Assembly: GCA_017562135.1 (NCBI GenBank)
Contig: QEYB01001046.1
Coordinates: 3,286,001 to 3,350,000 of the forward strand
Direction of reading: 5' to 3'
DNA from: Dipylidium caninum
Taxonomy: Eukaryota > Platyhelminthes > Cestoda > Cyclophyllidea > Dipylidiidae
Length of the DNA: 64,000 bases
This document shows positions 53,817 through 64,000 of the stretch, one piece after another. The first letter of the stretch is position 1; the number at the start of each line of letters is the position of its first letter. Under the pieces are notes generated by a model. The model saw only the letters and a list, made by a program, of their open reading frames with translations. It made no database searches and was not told the origin of the DNA. The position numbers were made by a program, and so were the translations under genes.

Positions 53817-56322
53817 AAATGAATTCGAAGCATCATGGGAGGAGTCGTTGTGAAAAATGTCTTTTTTCTCCACTTTCACGTGTATTTTGTGCACCCATTA
53901 TTATCATTATCAGATGAAGACATGTGTCATTTGAAGTAGAGGCAGAGAAGAACATCCAGTATTTTTAAAGAAAAAATAATGTTTATTTGTGCTTATTTCG
54001 GTTAGTAAGTTCTGGATGATAGCTTTTATCACCCTCCACCATTAAGTTTTGCCGCTCCACTTCTAATAGTTTGGGGGTTGTGTTCCCTCGGATACTTTAT
54101 GTAGGTTAAACGAGCACAATTCTATCGCCTGGCATCTCTTGTATCGCCATTCTTTTTCCGATTGAGCATCTTGTACGATTCCTCTATTGCTACACACATA
54201 TTTCTCAAAACTACGTTTGAAGCGCTCATGGGACCCCCAAAGACGGACCACCTTACCCAATAAAATGGCTTAAAAGGGCTGGAAAACTGTTTGGTAATGA
54301 AGAGGAGTGGATAATGTCACCTCACAAACAAAACTTAGAAACGGAGGACAAAGGTTTCCGTATCGTATATCGCCCTGACCAAAATTAGTGCTTCATGCCA
54401 ATTCCCTCATTATTCTTCACCCTATACTTCTTTTAAGTAACTTCTTTTCAACTGTACTTACATTTCACCATTAATATGTTTTCCCTTCTCCGTATATACC
54501 GTACGTTAGCACTCTCACTCTTATCTTACCCACATGGTCTCGGTTATTTTCATGTCCTCATCGTAACCGTCATTAGTTATAAATAGCTGATAATAATACG
54601 TCAGTAAATATTTTGCCAACTTATAATTGTACTTTGTCACTGCAAAAATGAATTTTGTTGTTCATTTTACCATTAAACGTTTGCGTGCTACTTTACAGGA
54701 AATGCTCTTGATTCAGGACCATGCCCCACTAGATCGTGTTATCGTAGACTGTCGATAAAGAAAACTTTGCAGGACGGTACTAGTTGAACAAATGGCGCTG
54801 TCTACAAAGACTGTGGGTCTTGCATGCGCCTATTTATTGAGTTATGGCTAACTTCAGAATGGGTAAATGAAAAAAGATGACGCCTCGAGTAGCTTATCCC
54901 TCTCCTACCTACATATGTGACCCTGTCAATTTCGGTGTTTAACAAGACGTAAATTAATGAAAAACTCTGCATTTTATCACCACGAAGAAAGCATTATTGC
55001 ACGAAACAAATTCAACACTTTTGGCAGTAAGTAACGGTGTTGGACTAAAACACTGCATCAAATTAAGGTTGACAGACATCGCAAGGGAGGCTTTCGATGG
55101 CAGCTCCTAGTAAAGCGTTTAAGGCTTCGTTTCCGGTGTCCGGTTTCAGCAATGAATACGGTCGTCTTCAAATAGTAAACACTGCATCAGTCGGTCGAGT
55201 CCCCACTCGCTATATGTGAAACATACCAGAGAAGGGCGTCCAAGTCATTGAGCGTGCTTTCTATCGTCCCGATCGTACTTCCGTCCACTAACCGATCTGA
55301 TCGCATTTAAGACACCCGGGGAATACCGTTAACACGTGATTCTAAGAAAGGGAGGTGTGGATTTTAGCTACTACTGTATGCGGTTACACTCTTTTAGCGC
55401 TAGAAAAAGTTGGCGCTTTAATATAGATAAAACAAACCTAAACTTATACGATAAACTACCTTAACGAATAGAAAGTGGGGAGACAGTTATCCGTGGGTTT
55501 TAGGCTACGCTGTAAGATTTGAATGCTGGTAAAATAAAGATGAGGAACGTAGGTCGTCTAACTTTATTTACGTAAATTACTAATTTGCGGTATACGTATC
55601 CAGCATCATATAACAAAGTGATGTGAAGTTAAGCGTAAAGAAAGCTGTCCAAAAAGGTTTTGCAGCAAAGTAAACCGTTGCAACCAACCACTGAATTAAC
55701 TACGTAAGGACTAATGTTTGAACGATAATTCGCCTCCTAGAATTATTGGTTCAAAACTTATTTGCCTTCAAAATCACGCGGATGACAATACTGTAGGGCT
55801 CGTTTGCTATTTTCATTGAAGAGGATAGTAGAGAAATCGGATGAAGGTTATTGGTCTCCAGACTATACAGCAGAAAAATTAACACAAGTCCACTTAATTG
55901 GACGAAGAACAAGAACCGAAGTGTTTAAGGAACTGCTCATACTTTAAAAAAATGTCGGGTGTTAACGCTTAATATACAATTCGCGAAAACTCAAGAATTA
56001 AAAAGCAAAACAGATTTACCCTAATATAAAGTCAAAGCGACTTTCCGAAATTCACTACTGGGATGAAGTCTCAATTTAGTAGTAAATTCTCCCAACGGTA
56101 CTCTTCATCAGTAGTCGTGGCATCCGACACGGGATAAATCCATCTTCATGCAGACAAAACAACCTATCGAGTAATAATTTGAGAAACCGAGTGAATTTTA
56201 TCGCTGTCAAAATAGATTTGGCACATGGGGCTAATAACTCTTCAAAAACACCGTTTCTCTGATATAGACATTTCTGTGGCTACATATACAAGGACAATGA
56301 AGGGTAACAAAAGTAGAGAAGC
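53817..56322. other. Intergenic region between convergent ELAV-like and NDUFAF1 genes
   Basis: About 2.5 kb containing the 3' UTRs of two genes that converge on it. Open frames are short. U-rich and AU-rich stretches just after the ELAV stop fit a long 3' UTR, but I cannot place the poly(A) site. Confidence 0.5.
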
Positions 56323-59300
56323 TTATTTGAGGATGGCGGGTGCGTAATACTGCTCGTAGGCGAAGCCCTCGCTGTGAAAGTGGTCATGATACAGGGCAAT
56401 GTAGTCTATCTCCAGAGCGAAAGGTCCGGGGATACGGTCGGCCAGAGTAAAGGACAGCATGCGCACCCGAGAGAGCGAGATGCACGCCTGTCGATCCACC
56501 ACAACCCCCTTATTTGTCAGGAAGAAGGCAGAGAGCGGTATTTTTGCAATACACCAATAGGGTCCACCGCGGGTGTACAGCGGGAACTGATGCATGTCGA
56601 ACCAGAATACGTCCCAACCCGTTATTGGATGGATGTTCAGTTTGTACGTGCGGCCATCACCGCGATAGCTGAAACACGAGGAAGACATCACCTTACTATA
56701 ATATCTTGCTAATGCGATGGCAAAAACAAAATGTGCTAGTTTTTCAATGTCAAAATGCAATCAACTTATCGCCTAACTTAAAGTGAATGTTTACCCACTA
56801 AGCTCGAGTAAAGTTAATATACGAGTGTGCGGAGGAATCCATTTAAGGAAGTAGAGCGTCGTCACACAAGCTACAATACTTCACGGGTTCATTTAAAGAA
56901 ACCAAAAACGTGATGAATCATTGAAGCACTACTCTAGAAGAGTAAAATAAATGGCACAATTCCAGGCAGATAGATCCACAAAGTAAATAAGGGGGAGAGA
57001 CACCAAATTGGGCTGATATGACAGAGCTGTGAAACGTCGATTCTCAAGTTGGTTCTTGATGCAAAGCGACTACATTGATAGAGAAATGTCCAATAGGGGA
57101 CGAAGAATCGTTTCACAGAATTGACGTAAAGTTTTCAACTTTACCTACTGCACCGAGTTCATCAGCGTTTAAGATAATAAGTAATTTATTTCCAAAGCTT
57201 GTACAAACTTCGCCAAGTTAATGATGGCTGAAATCCACAATTGGCAATGCATATGATAGTGAAGAAGACGTACCGAATGACGAGGTGAGTATAAGGATTA
57301 AAATTGTACTCCATGAGAAAGCCAAACAGGGTCTGCTCCGGGGAGCGCAGATGGGCAAAGCCTGAACGTACGAGATCGCCGCGGTCCGGCACGCGGGTGC
57401 TGATTTTGCCGCGGAAGAGGCCATAGCCCGCGTTAAAGCACGCCTGCGGTGGATTTAGTGAAAATAACGACGATTCTACATAGGATTCCAGACTAGCTGG
57501 ATTAGGATACCGTTGGGCTCTGTAAAAACAAAAAAGGGCTTACAAAACCACCAGATCGTATTTTCAGAATTCGCACCTTGAGATCAAAACCTTCTCCGTG
57601 ATCCCACAAAATAGAATACGATAGATTAAACAGACGTAGTTTTTGTCGTATATATAATTTTTTGTCCATAAGAATAATCTCGGAAGGCGGTGGTTGCATT
57701 CCATAAATGGTAAAGGTCTAAATATGACCTTGGGCGCTTTAGCTACTAATAAGGCGAAAAAAAATAGGGGAAATCGACCAAAAAATTTAGAAATTAACCA
57801 CTTCCCATCACCATATAAAGCTAGGGTTAACAAGTTGTCTCAATTAAACCAAAATAGTCATTCTGCAAAAAGAAATACTACGCGAAGAACAGAAAGGTGC
57901 CAGCAACCAAAATAACTTTCCAGTCGAGAGAAGATCCTCTGATAGCCAAATAAGATAAAATAGAAAAGATGACTAATTTGAGCTAGAATAAGTCCATTTT
58001 ACATGTTGTTAATAGAAACTGTAGATAGTTAGAGCTTCAAGCCCATTAAAGATTTTTCTACGACACACTAAGAGATAAAACTAGGCTGATACCAGACTAG
58101 CATTCTTTAAGGATCATGCAAGAGGAATAAAACAGGAAAAAAAGTTGTCAGAAGGAAGGAAACAAAGGAACGAATGAACTGCACCGAAGAATGAACGGAT
58201 GTCTTCAAAGATATAAAGTCAAGACGACAAGAAATTTGCCCCAAGTAACTAGGCTAAAGAAAGTTTTTTATAACCGACAGAAAATAAAACAATGAAAATT
58301 ACAGCTTAGTGTTCTCCACAAGTTGAAATCCGAATTTGGCAATAAAAAATATCACCATACATCAGTTACTACGATCACTTTGAAACACACAAAAATAACA
58401 GTGTTTATGCATGAATTTGCAGCAAGCAAACCTGAGAAATGTCAAGAAAAATGAAGACTGGTCGCATTTAGTAAGATTCATTCAAAATAATTATCGCAGT
58501 CAGTCAGTAAAATATAAAAAAACGGAAACTTTTAAAAATAGCTATTGATAAAATGGGGACGCGAAATCCCTCACAGACTGTGCTTCCCGTAATCCAAGGA
58601 AAAGTACTGGCAAATTAATCCTGTAAACAAAAATAGTCTACATTCACCTATAAAGCATTCATAATCTAGTAGAAGACTTCAACTTATGGTCCGAAAGGGT
58701 ACCGAATTGAAGACGAAGGTCCGACCAAATGGTTGGCGTCCTAGAAAAACCGGGCATTTTGAAAGCAGAATAGGTGATTTATTTTTTGCAATTAAAACAA
58801 AAAAATGGGAAATTGAGATGAAAAGAGGTATACACTTCAATTAGGAGATTATTAAGATTCAGCTAGTGGATTAGCAGAAAACGTTTCGAAACAAGGTAGG
58901 AAAAACATTCGAAAAACGGCGTTCGTTCAGTAACACCAATAACCCTCAGTAGTAAGCCTGAGGTAAAAGATGCCTTCTTAAAGATTTACCCAAAATAGTG
59001 ATGCTGTCCAGATCAAATAGATTCCGTTATAAAACGGCGCTCGTCTTTGTTAAGGTAGTAGCGTGAATGATTAGAACTAACCTGTCAGCGGAGTATGTGA
59101 TAGAGAAGGGGTGTTTGTCCTTCTCCTCAGGAGTAAGAGGATTGTGCGCATCGTTAGAGCTTCTCGCTCCAACAAAGTCAGTGGCTTCGTGGAAAGAGGA
59201 GGTGGGACCAACAGCATCGCGAGAAGAGCGAACAAACTCTGCGGCAGAATAGCCTTCGTCGAAGTCCGCGTCAGTATAGACAAGCCATCGCTTGAAATCG

Positions 59301-62300
59301 GAGTCGGTAAGTTGGGGAAATCGCACAAGGTAGCGCGTTTGACCATGAACGTTAGGCTATGAAGGAAAGGGAAATAAGGCCATTATAAGGTCATTTATGC
59401 GGTTAGATACTAAGAAACGGGCGTTGAACACAAGTAGAAAATAAAAAAACTCACTTTTTCACATTGTTTATTATATTCAATTGAAATAATGAACATTGGC
59501 ATCCAAGACTTTCCCCCAACGATTAAAAAGTCATACATGCCTTTTTGGCAAAAAAAACCGTGTGTAGACTTAAAAACCATTCAAAGTCCTCACATGGCGG
59601 TGAGGGGTTAACCTCTCGACCGCAAGTGGAGCTCTATGTAGTCGTTCCGCGTTGTCGTGCAGCAACACTGCGCCGTGCCGATCAAGCGATGCTGGTTGTG
59701 CTTCCTCCATAAGTTTCTTCTCATGCTCTACATCAAGCAAATGCACGGCGGTGGGAGGACTCCGCCGCTGTCATGCTCTCGCCTGATGGCATCATAGGAA
59801 GGAGTAGTGGATGGTCGCTCCTCGGGCAGACCACCACATGCCAACCACAATGTTTTTGATGAAATTTCGGCTTAGCGTATGGCGGAGGAAGCAGCGAAGA
59901 TGCCACTTGCTCTTGAAGCGCTCGATCGTCTGCAGTTGGGCCGTTTCGCACGCCCCACACCCATGAGTCCATCTCTCGCCCTCGTTTATTGTGTGCAGAC
60001 TTTCTCCTAACACAGGCGTATGGATGGCTAACTCCTAGTTCTGACACTACTTCACGAAGAGTTGTGCGTGTATGGATCGGATCGCCCAGCCTTCCCCAAT
60101 CCCTCCTCGTTATCAACATACTCGGTGATCTTCTTCGAGACGCCTTTTCGATACTCCACTTACCAGAACGGAATTTTTGCAACCGAGATCTCTCAATGCC
60201 TCATTAGTGCTTAACGAAGCTTGTTGGGCTGCGCTGTGATTCAGTGTGGACTCGTACAAGAAAAGTAGATGCAAATCGTCATTTGTTCCCATTTGGTTTC
60301 GACGAAAAATGAAATAAATGTGAGCCATAAATAAGAATATCGAGGACGCAGCCGAAGAGAGACTAAAGAAGAAGGCCTGTTTCACCTTATGGAGCTCTTG
60401 CCATCCTACTGCAAAAATACTAGCATCCTCCCAACCTAATATTTGCAAAGCAAAAAGGAAACTCATAAAATATAATAAATCATCAATACACGGTTTCTGA
60501 GTAAAAACAAGAGTGCATGATTTTACGTGTCTATGCAAGGCTTAAGACAATTTAGTTCAAACGGCAGCACAATACGGTGTCTGTTTGAACCTTAAATTAT
60601 GATAATAAGGCACCATACAAGTTGTTACAAAAAATTAAGATTTGTTAAGACGAGCGTGAATCGACAATTGAAGGCCATTTAAAACAGGTAATGCTCCCAA
60701 ATTTAAGATAAAGTAAAAAAAGTAGCATCGAGAGATCTACAGTCCAACTCGGTTTATAAGTAACGTGGGCAGAGTAGAATAGAGTCGATGAGTGAATAGA
60801 CGACACATGGCTCTTGTATAAAAGAAAATTACCTTTCCCTCAGTAGACAGGAATATTTTAGCATCACTGCCATTTCCATTAGTGCAAACAGTTATTGTCT
60901 TCAGGAAGAAGGTATAAAGAATGACAAGTGACAATCACTTAGGGTGTGATTTACAGAAAAGACACTGCATATTGTTCTTCAAACTGCGCTGAAAAGGGTA
61001 ATCTTCGGAGCAGTCTCCCCATCGTCTGCACTTTCTGTGGAGACAGTACTCTCATGATTCCATTGTAAGGTTCAGCGATACATAGCCAAATGAATTCTTA
61101 ATACTGCTCAATGTCGGCAGGAGCTTTTTCCTCGTCTATTTGAGATTCAAAAAAATTCGAACATGAAAACTAACTAGAAGCGATTGCAGAACCTTTAAAT
61201 ATTCAGGAAATGCTATAAAACTGTGAACCGATAAAAACATAGACTAAATGTGAGTGAAGGCGAAAGGTATGCGTGAAAGTGTAGGGAAAAAAGCTGTCAC
61301 ATGATTCACTTAACTTACTAGGCAGGCAAAGAAAGATGTTGTACAGGCATGCAGAAAATATTGGTGTGCCGATGTTCGTCACGTAGGTCAAACAGACAAC
61401 CAATGGGAAGATGATTGCAAAGGTATACTTTTTGCATTTAAGTGTGCATGCACGCACGTATGTGGGTATGCATGTGTAGTAAGGTATCTAGTATAATAGG
61501 TCAGGTTTAGGACAGACATTGTGAGCACGTAGACAGAGCAATTTATGAAAGGACCAGTCGAACGTATAAAATTGACAGCCAAAATAAGTTTTAACTCGGG
61601 AATGTCAATAATATACTACAAAGAATTTGTGGAAAATAATAGGAAATCTATTGAAGAAAAAATAAGTGGCACAAATACGAAGCAAAAGATTGATTTGTAG
61701 TAAATCGAGACGGTAGGCATCTAACTCTGGAATAGACGGCAATAGACAAAGGTTTTACTTCCCAACATTCTTATGGATCTACAACCATCCAAAGACATGA
61801 GCGACCACCAAATATGGGCCAATTAAGTTAAAGATTTCTTTATGTCGGCTAAATTTTCTGCTTGGATGTAGACACCGCGTCAAAATCGTCAGAAATATGT
61901 TTGCAAATGAATAACAACAATCGTGGTTAAGGTTTGCTGAAAGTAGGCATGCCTTATATCATGAAGTGTTGATAGGAGTATTTACAATATATAATCGAGC
62001 TTTTAGAAACGCTGAAGGTGTAGATAAGTAAACTAGGTACAGTAAACCACTTATCATTGTTAAACAAAGATCACAGATAAATATACAGCACCATATATTT
62101 CCATAGTCATTAATCGAAAACGTTGTCGTTCCCAGGTATTATTTAAAACTTACGTCAAATCCGGCTTTGTGGCGTCGGAGACGTCGTTTAAGCGTGGCCA
62201 CCTCTTCACGCCAGGGTTTCAGCCGTAACCACCATCGAATAATTTCTTCAAGATTATTTCCGCGATTGCGACCACCTGCACGGTCTATTTCAGTAAAGCC

Positions 62301-62375
62301 ACTGCGATGAGGTTGATAGGGAACAGAACGAATGCCCCACCGTAAGAAGTACTTGTTGGTCGAGAATCTGAGCAT
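56323..62375 (-). CDS. NDUFAF1: NDUFAF1 / CIA30, mitochondrial complex I assembly factor
   Basis: Complex I intermediate-associated protein 30, a matrix-side chaperone needed to build the membrane arm of respiratory complex I. Five exons: 62154-62375, 60833-60898, 59082-59356, 57274-57519, 56323-56668. All phases agree and encode 384 residues (human, 327). Exon 1 starts MLRFSTNKYFLRWGIRSVPY, a typical arginine-rich mitochondrial presequence. Exon 3 has FKRWLVYTDADFDEGYS, matching the start of the CIA30 domain. Exon 4 carries HLVIR, and exon 5 RGDGRTYKLNIHP, YTRGGPYWCIAKIP and FTLADRIPGPFALEIDYIAL, the family signatures. The 22-codon exon 2 is the least certain. A mariner remnant occupies most of intron 2. 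Intron 3 (1.56 kb) and intron 1 (1.26 kb) hold nothing recognised. Confidence 0.9.
59411..60439 (-). mobile_element. Mariner-type transposon remnant, copy 2 (in NDUFAF1 intron 2)
   Basis: A second copy of the same decayed mariner, about 1.03 kb, transposase on the minus strand. The right end, read on the minus strand, starts TTAGGTTGGGAGGATGC, close to known mariner terminal repeats, and is followed on the plus strand by TA, the usual target duplication. Transposase pieces include FRSGKWSIEKAS, TTLREVVSELGVSHP and NIVVGMWWSARG. Compared with copy 1 it lacks about 50 bases near 60325 and has about 37 extra bases near 59570. It shares the same missing first-catalytic-Asp segment and cannot encode an active transposase. 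Lying in an intron in the sense direction, it is probably spliced out. Confidence 0.87.
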
Positions 62376-64000
62376 GCTGGAACGTAGTGCAGTTGTAAAT
62401 TTCGGCTACATATGAACTGAACCCAGGCATTTGCTAACATCAATAAGTGTAATTTAGACAGGAAAATTAAAAGAGCCAGTGTCCTCTACGACATAAGGAG
62501 TTGAGAAAAGTAACTGTTTCGCCATAAGCTAACATTTTTGGGGGGGGGTGGGGGGCCGGAAGAATATCACGACGGGCAGGGAGCGACAGCGGGTATAGAC
62601 AAATAACATAAAGCTTACGAGAAATCAAAATCAGTATGGTTCAAGACATAACGGCATATCAATAGAAAAAGCGAGAGCAAGCATTACATCATATAGTCGC
62701 CTTATTTACTCGTTTTAGTTCGGCTACCGGGCCCCAAACTGTGATACCACAGGAGGTAATTGAATAACATAGTCTAAATGACTTGGCGAGACGTTGTTGT
62801 CTCCTATAACTGATATTCTTGGGAAAAAACGTAGTAACAGCGTTTTCCCGATACAAGTAAAAAAGCACATATTAGTGTAGTCCATTCACTGCCATGGTCT
62901 AATGGAAAACAGAGAAATAAAAGATGCTCCATAAGTCGCCGAAAATATTCCACATGTATGAAAATCTTTAGCATAAAAAACAGGGTTGGTAGTGCTCTAC
63001 TCGCTCCGATGGTCAAATGCTAGGGGGTTGTAGTTCTCGAGAGCCGATTCTCAGACACTTAGGATGGCCGGAAACGCAGAGAAATTGCACTACACACTGT
63101 GAATAGTCCTATCAACAGACGCAGACAATGTGAAATTATTTAAGGTAAGTGGTTAGTGTCAACAACAACTTGAAAACTTGTTCGTACCACTGGCTAGGGA
63201 AGCAGAGGTCACAAGTCACGATAACCCATGCAGGCTTCAGTGCGGACGTGAGCGCATACCTCGGGGCAATTTGCACGCGTTGACTTACACGTTCTAGTAA
63301 AGAACAAAACCCAGAGGACATCACTAACAACTTTGCAGCGTCAAAAAAGAATGGGTTCTGCGCGGAAAAGCCTGGTGACAGATTTCCCATTTAAAATCGG
63401 AAAAGCGTTTTAATAAGAATACCACTTATAGGTATCACAACAGTCAATATTGGTAATATCACATTAGAGAGAAGTGAAACCCCATTGGTAAGCAGTAGAA
63501 GGTACAGTAATTCATCTTTCCTGCTCGCAATAGTGTGGAAGCAAGAAGTCGATCTCATGTCAGTGATTAATTAACGGCAATCAACAACGGAAAAACTCCT
63601 TTTCATCGAGATTGTTGTGCGAATGAGTTGACCTTACTTCATCAACATGAGATTAATGTATCAATTTTACAATTAATAAGATGTTCACAATAAGTAGGAT
63701 TGTCAGAGTTGACTTGAATTACACTAAATGGAGAAAAGATTGATAGACTACTTGTGTTAAGAAAGAGTAATAAATTGATTTCGCAAAGCAACAAGTAAGA
63801 ACACAAGATACGGAATTTAAAAAAAACAATGGAAGGAAAAGTTGGTTTCAAGGAGAATTATTGTCGGAAGGCTACGTTCCTATCCCCACAAGTAAGTTAT
63901 TTTGAGCACACAAGTAACAATCTTGGTTGGCAATAAGTAGGGAGAAAGTTATAAGAATGCTGATTTCGAGAAAGTGTATCGAATATTCGAATAAATTTTG
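62376..64000. other. Unassigned right end of the window
   Basis: About 1.6 kb upstream of the NDUFAF1 start, so it should contain that promoter. It holds a G9-T-G6 tract at 62540-62555. No other gene is recognised. Confidence 0.5.
62540..62555 (+). repeat. Poly-G tract (G9-T-G6)
   Basis: Nine G, one T and six G in a row, in otherwise AT-rich sequence about 165 bases upstream of the NDUFAF1 start codon. It could form a G-quadruplex or simply be a slippage-prone run whose length is unreliable. Confidence 0.8.

Overview
This is eukaryotic nuclear DNA with AT-leaning intergenic sequence. It carries widely spaced, intron-split animal genes and decayed mariner DNA transposons. A basement-membrane laminin beta chain, an ELAV-type RNA-binding protein and a Goliath-like membrane RING protein all point to a metazoan. 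The gene set, many short GT-AG introns, moderate GC and a plant-like GH3 beta-xylosidase-type gene suggest a flatworm, probably a tapeworm. That taxonomic placement is inference; no marker gene fixes it.

Layout. 1-5192: no gene I can support. 5193-20635 (minus): a near-complete laminin beta gene of about 29 exons (LN, 5 LE, domain IV, 8 LE, coiled coil with beta-knob, terminal Cys). 22432-27100 (minus): an 8-exon secreted GH3 glycosidase. 28736-30165 (plus): prefoldin subunit 3 in two exons, divergent from the GH3 gene. 31457-32497: mariner remnant 1. 32498-37354: unassigned, with several GC-rich patches. About 38253-46142, perhaps to 48842 (minus): a Goliath-type transmembrane RING-H2 E3 ligase. 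51204-53816 (plus): a single-exon ELAV-like protein of 870 residues. 56323-62375 (minus): NDUFAF1/CIA30, a mitochondrial complex I assembly factor in five exons, with mariner remnant 2 inside its second intron. 62376-64000: nothing recognised.

The genes do not form a pathway. They cover extracellular matrix, a secreted glycosidase, a cytosolic chaperone, ubiquitin ligation, RNA processing and complex I assembly. The main oddity is shared by several genes: exons whose protein similarity is clear but whose frame breaks by one base, mostly at A/T homopolymers (laminin exons 2 and 5, GH3 exon 7, probably the first exon of the RING gene). Two laminin junctions also have mismatched phases. Residual indels in a long-read assembly explain this more simply than several unrelated pseudogenes would. 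Three introns look like GC-AG introns.

All exon boundaries were derived by eye from reading frame, splice motifs and family similarity. There is no transcript evidence.
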